Shown: positions 1 through 7,237, counted from the stretch's first letter. The stretch is DNA of 8,087 nucleotides from an uncultured archaeon A07HN63 (GCA_000496215.1 KI543219.1:54438-62524), one strand, 5' to 3'. Translations and numbers: made by a program. The notes: generated by a model from the sequence alone, not told the origin.

Positions 1-172
1 CCTTGAGCGCGTGATCATCGCCGTACCACACGTTGACATCTTCAACGGAGAGTTTGGTTTCACCGGGGGCACGGTAATCTGTCCACGAGTCGAGTGCCCG
101 TTCGTCGCTCTCACCGGTTGTCGTCGTCGTTGCTGTGCTCCCGGTTTCGGGGGTGACATCTGTTTCACTCAT
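1..172 (-). CDS. pstB: PstB, phosphate ABC transporter ATP-binding subunit (N-terminal 57 codons only)
   Basis: This is the start of the ATPase that drives phosphate import through PstC/PstA; the gene runs off the left edge of the window. The ATG at 172-170 begins MSETDVTPETGSTA, followed by a Thr/Gly/Glu-rich, probably disordered leader of about 40 residues. The ABC domain then opens with KLSVEDVNVWYGDDHALK, the typical first beta-strand and aromatic A-loop region (WYGD) of PstB. The Walker A, signature and Walker B motifs would lie outside the window. The start overlaps the last 8 bases of pstA (TATGAGTGA region), which argues for translational coupling. The assignment rests on this N-terminal motif and on its place at the end of a pstS-C-A-B order. 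A leader of this length before the ABC domain is longer than in bacterial PstB. Confidence 0.9.
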   Translation of the reverse strand, partial: MSETDVTPETGSTATTTTTGESDERALDSWTDYRAPGETKLSVEDVNVWYGDDHALK

Positions 173-2817
173 AGTTTAGTTTTCGTCTGAAGTAGGTTCG
201 CGCGGTAATGCCGATTGCATAGAACGTGAGAACAACTGAGAGGAGGATGGCTGCGGAGGCCCAGCCCATTTCCGGCGAGCCAGACACGCCAGCCGCGATC
301 ACTGCCCACACCTGCGTCGGCAGCGATGCCGACGCGGCCAGCAGCTGATCGTTTATAATAAACGGTGGCTCGGCCACGAACTGGAATCCCTGAATGACCT
401 TCACCGATTCTGTCGCATTCAGTGTCGAACCCAACACGAGAATCAGCGGTGCGGTTTCGCCGGCAATCCGACCGATACCGAGGATACCACCGGTAATGAC
501 GCCCGGCATTGCCGCAGGCAGCACGACGCTTTTGATTGTTTCCCATTGGGAGACACCGAGGGCCGCACTCGCATCGCGGTACTCATCGGGCACGGCCAGG
601 ATTGATTCTCGGCTGGTGATCAACACTAACGGCAGTAACATAAATCCTAAGACTAGCATCCCGGCCATCAGCGACTCGTTCCCGCCAAGCCGCGGGATAA
701 TGAATGCCGCGCCGAAGAGACCGAACACGATACTGGGTGTACTCCAGAGCGCGTTCGTGGCGACCTCCACAACTGCAGTGAATCGCCCCTGTTCGGCGTA
801 TTCGGTCAGGAAGACGGCTGCGCCGACGCCCAGCGGGACCGCGAACAGCGATGCACCGATCACGAGCCAGACAGTACCGACGACAGCTGGCATGATACCA
901 CCGGGCTCGGCCCCAAGTGGGATATACGCCTGTAGAATCATCGGCCACGACAGCGTGCCCTCGGTCGTAATCGAAACCCCAAGCACGGAGAACCCTGAGC
1001 CGGTGACCAGAACATGCACCCCGAGCAGTGTCAGAAAGCCGGCCGCGCCGGTCAGCCCAAGTGTTGTTTCCTCACCGAGCAGTCGATCCTGTAGCGACTC
1101 TGTCGTGTTGCGGCGGCCATAGGCCGCGACGCCAGCGGCAAGTCCGCTACAAAGCGTTGCGAGCATGGCCATCATGGCCACGATGTCAACCCCAGCGATA
1201 CTTGGCGTACTGCCGGCCACTGGCTGCAGGAGCGTGACCACAGCCAACACACCGAGCCCGCCAAAGACACCAAGCGTATACAGCGGCGCAGTTGCCTGTG
1301 TTCGGTCGGCGATTCGCCCGTCACTGGTTAGTATATTACCGAGTGGGAGGGCGATCAACCCAACAGCAGTGAGTGCGCCGACGACAACGACCAGCGAACC
1401 AACCGTTGTGCCCAGCGGGAGCCCAGCCGGCGATGGACCGAGCAAGAGGAACACGCCGATCAACACAAGGGTGCCTGCAATGGCTGGCGGAATTGCCTGT
1501 CGAACGGTCTCCACACGTTGGAACGAGTCGCCGACATCCCTGAGCGAGCCATAATTCCGGAAGAGCGCGACACTCATCAGTGCCCCGACAAGCAGGAGGA
1601 TCACCGCTCCTACCTCAGCTTCGGAGGTGACAGTAATCGCCGTATCCATCGGCCGCAGATTTCTGTTTTCAAGGATTCGATAGGTAAAGGGGTACTCCAG
1701 CGTCTGTCCGATTGCGAGCACAGTCGTCAGAACGGCCGCAACAGCCCCACCAACGGTGAGTGGTGCAAGCCGGAACAGGGCTCGTGCCCCACGGTTCCAC
1801 TCGCTGGTGCCAGCCGGGCTGCGGGCGATCTCTGTTGCGATAGCTAACACAGGAGTCAGAATCACAAGGAGGGTCAGCGCGCTTGCCGTGAGTCCACGGG
1901 TCGCATACGTCGCACCACGAGTGAGCACGAACAACACGATTGCGGCCATTGTGACGACCATCAGCAGCGCGTTGAGATTGATGATCAGAAACGCCCCGTA
2001 CTCTCGTCCCGGTGCCCCGAACCCGGCCCGGCATTTGGCTGCTGCCCACGCAGCTAGTAGCGATCCAAAGGCAGCGAAAAGCGGGATAACGACGCCACCG
2101 GTGAACCCGCCGTCGAGCGTTTCTGGATTCCACTGCCAGCCGACACCGATGGCGGCCGTGGCGACCACAATGCCGAGTGTCCCCACGACAATGGCAACCG
2201 GGATTGTTGAGCCGATATCCTCTCGGGGAAGAATCGCGATGGCTGCCAGTCCAGCACCGATGACGGCCGGAAAGCCGAGCCACGCGATGGAATCAAATCC
2301 AACGAGCGTGCCACCCAGCGCGCCGCCGACGACAGCACCGATGGACAGCGAAAGCACCGCCAGCAAGAAGCCCAGCACTCGAATCGGGTTCGGTATCGAT
2401 GATCTCAAATCGGGAACTGATACCTGCAGCCCCAACAATGAGGGCTTGGGCGATAAGCATGAAGCCGAGCAGCGTTGCGAGCGTCAACCCGGTGGTGTAG
2501 GCGGTGGCTGTCAGAATCGCGGTTGTCGCCATCAGCCCAACTGCGACGCCCTGGATGCGCTGTGAGGTTACCGCAACGATGTTTGCCCACGACGCGCCAG
2601 CTGTCAGCCCGACGCCACCGGTTATCGCAGCAAAGAGAGTAAGGAAGTACCCACCGAGTGCCCCACCTGAGGCACCCAGCGGAACGAGTTCAACAAGCGA
2701 TATTAACGTGGTTACGAAGGCAATGATGCTGAGTGCGATTGCCCCATCAACGAACCGGTCGTAGCTCGTTGATCCTTTGCTGATAAGTGCCGCATCGTGT
2801 GCATATGCTTCACTCAT
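165..2817 (-). CDS. pstA: PstA, phosphate ABC transporter permease with very long N-terminal membrane region; reading frame broken near 2352
   Basis: This is the second membrane subunit of the phosphate importer. Translation from the ATG at 2817 gives a coherent membrane protein (MSEAYAHDAALISKG) to about residue 155. That frame then turns into arginine/cysteine-rich nonsense and stops at 2293. The protein continues in the +1 frame from about 2350 to the TGA at 167-165. Removing one base, for instance from the AAA at 2351-2353, gives 883 residues. Residues about 639-883 (nucleotides about 902-165) are the binding-protein-dependent permease domain, with NALWSTPSIVFGLFG and the ATPase-contact loop EYRDASAALGVSQWETIKSV about 140 residues from the end. 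The first roughly 630 residues form some 15 or more hydrophobic segments with conserved-looking pieces such as PREDIGSTIP and AFGSLLAAWAAAK. The gene overlaps pstC by ATGA and pstB by 8 bases. A separate start in the second frame is less likely: only GTG/TTG codons occur there, about 80-145 bases before the first frame ends. Confidence 0.85.
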
Positions 2818-3935
2818 GATTGGCCCTTCAGTTTCTGCTTCATCTGCCGTTCAATGTACTGGGAGACGATGCTCATGCCGGCGACAATAACGAACAGCAT
2901 GACGCCCGCAACGAAGAGGACATCGAGTGTACTCTCTGAGGCACTCCCGTAATTAACTGCGATCAGACTGGTGAGCGTCGCGCTCGCATCAAAGATGTCG
3001 AATAGCGGATTGGCGAACCCCACGCCAGCGGCCATGATTGCCGCCACTGCCATCGTTTCGCCAATAGCCCGGCCCAGTCCAAGAATCACCGCAGCGGAGA
3101 TGCCCGAGAAGGCGGCCGGAATCGAGATGCTCTTCATCTTTTGCCATTCGGTCGCGCCCATGGCGACCGCGCCATCACCCATCGCATCGGGGACCGATGA
3201 GAGCGCGTCTTCGCCAACCGAGACAATTGTTGGTAACGCCATGATGCCGACGACGATCCCGGCGATCAGGAAGCTTGCCCCGTCGTCGAGAAATGAGTCT
3301 TGAATGAAGCTGTTGAGTACCGCAAATCCAATGAACCCGTACACAATCGATGGGATGCCAGCCAGTACTTCGACGCCGGGTTTGATGATTTCACGAAGCC
3401 GGTCGCCGGCTACCTCGGCGATAAACAACGCACCGAACAGTCCCAGCGGGATGGCGACCGCACCGGCGATGAAGGTGACAATAACCGTTGCCCAGATCGC
3501 CGGAATAAGTGAGTACGCCCCGCTAAGAGGGTTCCAGAACGTTTCGCCTGTTGGGAGGACCGTTTCTAGCCAGAAGAACCAACGGGGATCACCGTTCTCA
3601 ACGGGTACTAACAGCAAGCCACTTCCGTGTTCGCTGAACGCTGGTAACGCGCTAATGAACAGGAAGACGGTAATGAGGAACACGGTGAGGACGGTCAGCA
3701 CAGTCGCAAACAGCGTCAACAAGCGGGCAATCGCGCCGTGATACGTGACCCAGCCGATTGCGGTGATTACGATGAAGCCGACCAGCACCGGAAGCGCGGC
3801 AGCGGGCATGAACAGGAACGCGGCGATTGTGGCCAGCAACATCCCTGCTGATGCGCCAACCGCAAGCCGTGATCCATCGGCCTCATCAGTTCCAAACAGT
3901 GTGTGTTGTACGTCAACCCAGACTTGGTGTAACAT
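2814..3935 (-). CDS. pstC: PstC, phosphate ABC transporter permease subunit
   Basis: This intact 373-residue integral membrane subunit pairs with PstA to form the phosphate channel. The first roughly 100 residues hold three hydrophobic segments. The transport domain runs from about residue 140 (SLIPAIWATVIVTFIAG) to the end. Visible landmarks are LAGIPSIVYGFIGF, the ATPase-contact loop DAMGDGAVAMGATEWQKMKS and, just after it, GLGRAIGETMAVA, the usual Pst permease signature. Its length is normal for the family. The ATG at 3935 is the first in frame. I see no Shine-Dalgarno sequence before it, which is common in haloarchaea. The TGA at 2816-2814 overlaps the pstA ATG by four bases. It is the only one of the three complete transporter genes here whose frame is unbroken. 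Confidence 0.95.
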   Translation of the reverse strand: MLHQVWVDVQHTLFGTDEADGSRLAVGASAGMLLATIAAFLFMPAAALPVLVGFIVITAIGWVTYHGAIARLLTLFATVLTVLTVFLITVFLFISALPAFSEHGSGLLLVPVENGDPRWFFWLETVLPTGETFWNPLSGAYSLIPAIWATVIVTFIAGAVAIPLGLFGALFIAEVAGDRLREIIKPGVEVLAGIPSIVYGFIGFAVLNSFIQDSFLDDGASFLIAGIVVGIMALPTIVSVGEDALSSVPDAMGDGAVAMGATEWQKMKSISIPAAFSGISAAVILGLGRAIGETMAVAAIMAAGVGFANPLFDIFDASATLTSLIAVNYGSASESTLDVLFVAGVMLFVIVAGMSIVSQYIERQMKQKLKGQS

Positions 3936-4020
3936 GCGGTTGGTAGGGGAATAAACGGGTGGAGGGTGATTTTTTTGTTTCGGTTGTTGCAGATGAACCT
4001 AATAGAAGACTGCTATATAG
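3936..4020 (-). other. pstS-pstC intergenic spacer with a TATA-like palindrome and an A-rich tract
   Basis: This is the only real gap inside the operon (85 bases). Read in the gene direction it starts with CTATATAG (4020-4013), directly after the pstS stop, and then has an A7 tract (3976-3970). It contains no hairpin-plus-T-tract terminator in the sense direction. The TATA-like element could be a secondary promoter for pstCAB with a leader of about 55 bases, or the gap could adjust the ratio of binding protein to permease. This is inference only. Confidence 0.3.
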
Positions 4021-5140
4021 TTAGACCGGAGTCTGATCGGGGAGTTTGTTTTTTTCCTCCTCTCGTCGGGCCTCACTCAGTACGAAGTAATCGTTCGGGC
4101 TAACGAAGAGTTCCTGCCCGAAGTCTGTGAGGATGAAATTGATCACTGCTGCTTCTTTCTTTGATGTGCCGTCCCATGTGTACATGTGGAGATCACGCGA
4201 AAGCGGGTAATCTGTCGCATCCAGTCCGTTTTCATCTGCTTGGTACTCATAGGTCGTACCCTCCCATGTAAGCGAAATCGGAGACAGTCCATCAGTATTC
4301 AAGAACGCCAGTGCGAGATAACTTACCGCGTTGTCCGCTTCGGCGACTGCAGAGGCTAGTCGTTGATTCTGGCCGTAGCGGTTGGCAACACTCGTGTCCT
4401 CCTCTGGGTCGTTAAACACATTATCGACGAACGAGGTTCGAGTGCCCGATCCTTTGACGCGACCGAGCACCTGAATCTCTTTGTCTGGAAGCGAGCTGTC
4501 GATCTCAGTCCAGTTGCTGATCCGACCCTTGTACAGATCCTTGAGTTGATCTCCGGTGATCCCATCAAGTCCTGCGTCGGCGATTTCCTGTGAGACAACG
4601 AGCGGCTGGCCGTCAACGCCGACCACGTGATCGACGAACTTTTCGTATGAGTCACGATCCGGAAGCTCGGCTTCGACGTTTCCGGACGAGTTCCCGATGT
4701 CGTGTTTACCGTCTCGAACCTTCTCAACACCGGTCCCGGAGTGAGACAGACCGACAGTAAATTGGAAGGGTGCGTCGCCGCCTTCACCCGGTTCAAAGCC
4801 GTAGAGGCCGGCGAAGTAGTCGGCAAGAGCTTTGTCAGTGTCCGTAGCCGTACTCCTCCTGTGGCCAGTACTCTTCATCCGACGCTGGACGGTTAGCGTT
4901 CCAGTACTTCGCAGCATCTTCCGCAATCGGGTACACGGTTGAGGAACCGCCGGATTCCAGCGGGCCGGTTCCTGAAGAGCCGGCCGAATCTTCACTGCCC
5001 TCGCTCGAAGAACCGTCACTGCTCCCACTGCCGCCATTGCTGGAACAGCCAGCGATAGCGATTGTTCCGGTACCAGCGATACCTGCGAGGGTTGCTCTGC
5101 GTGTGATACGCCGTTCATCTCCCGTCTGGTTAGATGCCAT
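4021..5140 (-). CDS. pstS: PstS, phosphate-binding lipoprotein; reading frame broken near 4843
   Basis: This is the extracytoplasmic receptor that hands phosphate to PstC/PstA. The N-terminus, MASNQTGDERRITRRATLAG, holds a twin-arginine signal, followed by the lipobox IAGC at Cys32 and a Ser/Gly/Glu linker. The mature domain begins at ESGGSSTVYPIAEDAAKYW. That frame stops after EEYGYGH at TGA 4837-4835. The protein resumes in the +1 frame as DTDKALADYFAGLYGFEPGE and runs to the TAA at 4023-4021. With one base removed (one of the two C at 4842-4843 on the plus strand) the product is 372 residues, normal for the family. Binding-site landmarks are GLSHSGTG, KHDIGNSSG and RVKGSGTRTSF. Start choice: ATGs lie at 5143 and 5140, and the second is about 26 bases from the centre of the TATA box, which suits a leaderless transcript. 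Confidence 0.88.
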
Positions 5141-5160
5141 CATATATCCGTGGGGTGACG

Positions 5161-5171
5161 AATAATAAAAA
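5161..5171 (-). promoter_or_regulatory. TATA box of the pst operon
   Basis: The minus strand reads TTTTTATTATT here, centred about 26 bases before the ATG at 5140. This is the usual archaeal TATA-to-start spacing and suggests that the pstS transcript begins at or next to its start codon. The sequence CACCC lies on its upstream side. No Shine-Dalgarno-like sequence precedes the ATG, which agrees with a leaderless message. Confidence 0.6.
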
Positions 5172-5184
5172 GGGTGCTAATAGA

Positions 5185-5200
5185 ACTACCCATCACTACC
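5185..5200 (-). repeat. Direct repeat GGTAGT at 10-base spacing, candidate operator upstream of pstS
   Basis: ACTACC occurs at 5185-5190 and 5195-5200 on the plus strand, that is GGTAGT twice on the pst coding strand with starts 10 bases apart, one DNA turn. It lies about 45-60 bases before the presumed pstS transcription start, between the TATA box and the inverted repeat at 5201-5227. That is a natural position for an activator site. Its function is inferred from position only. Confidence 0.35.
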
Positions 5201-5227
5201 TTTTAGTATGTATACTATCTACTAAAA
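5201..5227. repeat. Inverted repeat TTTTAGTA-N11-TACTAAAA, candidate operator
   Basis: Two perfect 8-base arms (5201-5208 and 5220-5227) are separated by 11 bases, so arm centres are 19 bases apart, close to two helical turns. This geometry suits a dimeric helix-turn-helix regulator. A smaller symmetry, AGTAT/ATACT, is nested at 5205-5216. It sits about 60-87 bases before the presumed pstS start. In sequence this AT-rich, chance symmetry is possible. Confidence 0.4.
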
Positions 5228-5351
5228 TATATTCTATATAGATAAATAGACAATCTGGACCCAGTGTCTGATTATACAACACAAATACATGTGTAAAAAT
5301 CTCAAATAAGCCGAAATATGCGAGTTCGGTACAGATAGTACACCATCTTCG

Positions 5352-5361
5352 CTGTCGACAG
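5352..5361. repeat. Perfect palindrome CTGTCGACAG in the control region
   Basis: This is a 10-base perfect palindrome of mixed composition inside otherwise AT-rich DNA, roughly midway between the pstS and phoU promoters. Being less AT-rich than its surroundings, it is harder to explain by composition than the A/T symmetries nearby. No function can be assigned. Confidence 0.3.
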
Positions 5362-5515
5362 TCATCAAACACCCGCCTGTATTACAATTTATATATCTAT
5401 ACTTAAATTATATATGTTAGTGTTTACCACTTACACATAGATAGCACTGTACAAACTATATCGGTTTTAGCGGGCTTCTCAGGCGATATTTTTCAACTAC
5501 AGTATTGATGGTAGG

Positions 5516-5523
5516 TATAAATA
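5516..5523 (+). promoter_or_regulatory. TATA box of phoU
   Basis: TATAAATA preceded by the purine-rich GATGGTAGG forms a good archaeal TATA/BRE pair. A start about 26-27 bases downstream would fall near 5546. That excludes the in-frame ATG at 5529 as the translation start and leaves the ATGs at 5556 and 5568. Confidence 0.6.
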
Positions 5524-5567
5524 TATGAATGGATTTAAGACGATCCTCTATCGATATGCCAGTGAGT

Positions 5568-6566
5568 ATGGAGACCCGGAAAGTGCAGGTGACCGGCGGC
5601 TCGACGTACACCGTCTCGATCCCGAAGTCCTGGGCGAACGACAACAGCGTGAGTGCGGGCAGCACCGTCGAGTTCTATCCCGAGGGTGACTCGCTGTTTA
5701 TGACTCCCACGGGCGGGGACGACCGAACCGAGGGGAGTCTGGACATCACGAACCTCGACGGGTCGGAGTTGATTCGCGCCGTCATGACGATGTACGTCGG
5801 CGGGTTCGATATCATCGTCCTCGAGAGCGGGCGGATCACCAACGAGCAACGCGGGACGATCCGCGAGGCCACACAGAGCCTCGTCGGCCTCGAAGTCTTG
5901 GAGGAGACCAAAGACGAGATCGTTATCCGCGACCTGCTGGACTCCTCTGAGCTCTCGATCCACAACGCAGTCACGCGGATGCGGCTGATCGCCGCCTCGA
6001 TGCTGGAGGACGCCCTGCTGGCGCTCCGTGACCTCGACGATGACCTCGCCCACGACATCATCCAGCGCGACGACGATGTCGACCGGCTGTGGATGGTCGT
6101 CTCCCGCATCTTCCGGGCGACGCTCCGCACCCCGAAGGCGACCGAGGAACTCGGGCTGCCCAGAGAGGTCTGTTTCGACTACCATTCGAGCGCGCGCCAG
6201 CTGGAGCGGATCGGCGATCACGCGACCAAGATCGCCCACCTGACACTCGACATCGAACAGGAGGTCCCCGAGGAGGTACTCGACGCGCTCGATGACCTCC
6301 ACAATGAGGTCGTGGGTGTCATCGACGGCAGCATGGACGCGCTGTTTACCGATGAGAGCGATGAGGCAACGCAACTGGCGAACGATGTTCGCGAACAGGT
6401 TCGCGAGGTCGACGCCTCGGCCCGCGAGATCGACGAACTGCTGCGTGATCTCGATCCTGCCCGCGCCCAGAGTCTCGGCCTGATCGTCGACTCGGTCTCC
6501 CGGAGTGCCGACTACGGCGGCAACATCGCCGAAACCGCCCTCCAGAAGGCCGCCCCGTCGCCGTAA
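5568..6566 (+). CDS. phoU: PhoU-family phosphate regulator with N-terminal AbrB/SpoVT-type DNA-binding domain
   Basis: This is the cytoplasmic regulator expected to couple phosphate status to the divergent Pst transporter. From METRKVQVTGGSTYTVSIPK the protein has 332 residues. Residues 1-45 form a swapped-hairpin AbrB-like domain, with the TYTVSIPKSWA motif followed by SAGSTVEFYPEGDSL. Two helical PhoU repeats follow at about 130-230 and 235-330. Each ends in the PhoU metal-binding type motif: ERIGDHATKIA (213-223) and RSADYGGNIAE (312-322). The AbrB-PhoU fusion is typical of archaea. In-frame ATGs also occur at 5529 and 5556. I prefer 5568 because the AbrB motif begins there and the TATA box at 5516 would start transcription near 5546. 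GC content is much higher than in pst (41 of 60 in row 5821-5880). No phosphatase or transmembrane segment is visible. Confidence 0.92.
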   Translation: METRKVQVTGGSTYTVSIPKSWANDNSVSAGSTVEFYPEGDSLFMTPTGGDDRTEGSLDITNLDGSELIRAVMTMYVGGFDIIVLESGRITNEQRGTIREATQSLVGLEVLEETKDEIVIRDLLDSSELSIHNAVTRMRLIAASMLEDALLALRDLDDDLAHDIIQRDDDVDRLWMVVSRIFRATLRTPKATEELGLPREVCFDYHSSARQLERIGDHATKIAHLTLDIEQEVPEEVLDALDDLHNEVVGVIDGSMDALFTDESDEATQLANDVREQVREVDASAREIDELLRDLDPARAQSLGLIVDSVSRSADYGGNIAETALQKAAPSP

Positions 6567-6600
6567 GGCGAGTGCGGCCGACCACCTGCGGTCTATTGTG

Positions 6601-6610
6601 TAATATATAG
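6601..6610 (+). promoter_or_regulatory. TATA box for the phosphatase-like gene
   Basis: TAATATATAG stands out in a GC-rich stretch 35 bases after the phoU stop. Transcription would begin near 6632, leaving a leader of about 22 bases before the ATG at 6655. This suggests the gene has its own promoter, besides any read-through from phoU. Confidence 0.5.
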
Positions 6611-6654
6611 GCGTCATACCAATACTCAAGCGATGCAGCCGCGTCGGATTAGAT

Positions 6655-7080
6655 ATGTCCGACGACCAAACCCAGTTCGGGTTCGTCTGTGTCCAGAATG
6701 CAGGACGGAGCCAGATGTCGACAGCCTTCGCCGAGCAGGAACGCGAGCACCGAGAGCTCGAAGACGAGGTGGCAATCGTCACAGGCGGGACCGACCCGGC
6801 CGAGCACGTACACGATGAGGTCGTGAGGGTGATGGACGAGATCGGGATCGATGTGTCGAACCGAACGCCGCAGACGGTCTCGACGGAGACGCTGGAGCGC
6901 TGTGATGTCGTCGCCACGATGGGCTGTTCGACGCTCGAGCTCGATGCCGACAGCGTCGAGGTGCGCGACTGGGCACTCGACGACCCCGACGGCGAGGACC
7001 TCGATGCGGTGCGCGCGATCCGCGACGATATCGAGGGCCGCGTGAGCGATCTGTTCGACGAGTTCGCCGACGAAGCGTAG
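6655..7080 (+). CDS. Low-molecular-weight phosphatase family protein (ArsC/protein-tyrosine-phosphatase-like)
   Basis: This 141-residue soluble protein has the low-molecular-weight phosphatase fold that also includes thioredoxin-dependent arsenate reductases. The phosphate-binding loop is near the N-terminus: FGFVCVQNAGRSQMS gives C-X5-R with Cys12 and Arg18. GGTDPAEHVH (44-53) follows, then a helical stretch. The general acid region near the end is RDWALDDPDG (104-113), with Asp110 the likely catalytic acid. Cysteines are at 12, 83 and 91. Classical Staphylococcus-type ArsC uses a relay of two further cysteines about seven residues apart. Here Cys83 and Cys91 are eight apart, in ERCDVVATMGCS, so a relay is possible but not certain. 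It lies 88 bases after phoU and matches it in composition. Arsenate reductase and phosphotyrosine phosphatase are both open, so I give no gene symbol. Confidence 0.85.
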   Translation: MSDDQTQFGFVCVQNAGRSQMSTAFAEQEREHRELEDEVAIVTGGTDPAEHVHDEVVRVMDEIGIDVSNRTPQTVSTETLERCDVVATMGCSTLELDADSVEVRDWALDDPDGEDLDAVRAIRDDIEGRVSDLFDEFADEA

Positions 7081-7237
7081 GTACAACATGTCCGTGCTAC
7101 TGTTAGCTGGTGTATCTGAAGGAAAGTGAACCGCCACCCGATGAGGCTCCCACGTGTCGCGGGCACCTCTAAAGTAATGCGACGCTCAGGCTCTCATCTG
7201 CTTTTTGCTGTTGAAAACACACACGATCGTGGAACCC

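Larger units (their letters stand above)
5141..5567. promoter_or_regulatory. AT-rich divergent control region between pstS and phoU
   Basis: No gene is seen in this stretch. The row 5221-5280 has 17 G/C in 60 bases, far below the flanking genes. It holds two outward-facing TATA boxes and several symmetrical elements: an inverted repeat TTTTAGTA/TACTAAAA (5201-5208 and 5220-5227), a perfect palindrome TCTATATAGA (5233-5242), an inverted repeat ACACA/TGTGT (5279-5283 and 5290-5294) and a perfect palindrome CTGTCGACAG (5352-5361). Very AT-rich runs lie at 5385-5416. Only trivial reading frames of a few codons occur. The region is far longer than two leaderless core promoters need, which suggests regulator binding. 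Phosphate control is expected from the genes on both sides but is not shown. Confidence 0.7.

Noticed and set aside
394..1122. Open frame of 242 codons on the plus strand antisense to pstA
   Set aside because: It covers the strand opposite the PstA permease domain, which carries clear family motifs. Composition is typical of a shadow.
1756..2565. Open frame of 269 codons on the plus strand antisense to pstA
   Set aside because: Ala/Ser/Pro/Thr-rich shadow of a hydrophobic gene, with no motif or promoter.
4857..5118. Extension of the second pstS frame upstream as an alternative N-terminus
   Set aside because: This part (beginning MNGVSHAEQ) has no signal peptide and is the out-of-frame copy of the Tat/lipobox and Ser/Gly linker sequence, so it is not a real alternative start.
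5529..5567. Upstream ATGs of phoU at 5529 and 5556 as the true start
   Set aside because: 5529 would lie before the predicted transcription start near 5546. The added residues MPVS from 5556 are possible but not part of the AbrB motif, so 5568 is preferred.
6558..6571. TCGCC-GTAA-GGCGA hairpin over the phoU stop codon as a terminator
   Set aside because: Only five base pairs and no T-rich tract follows; archaeal termination mainly depends on T-rich sequence. Probably chance in GC-rich DNA.
6633..6818. ATG at 6633 exactly where transcription might begin, as a leaderless gene
   Set aside because: The frame is arginine-rich shadow sequence that overlaps the phosphatase gene; the ATG at 6655 starts a clear family member.
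5535..7166. Long open frame of 543 codons on the minus strand
   Set aside because: It lies antisense to phoU and the phosphatase gene, whose motifs are unmistakable. Such frames are common opposite GC-rich haloarchaeal genes, and its sequence is low-complexity with no motif.
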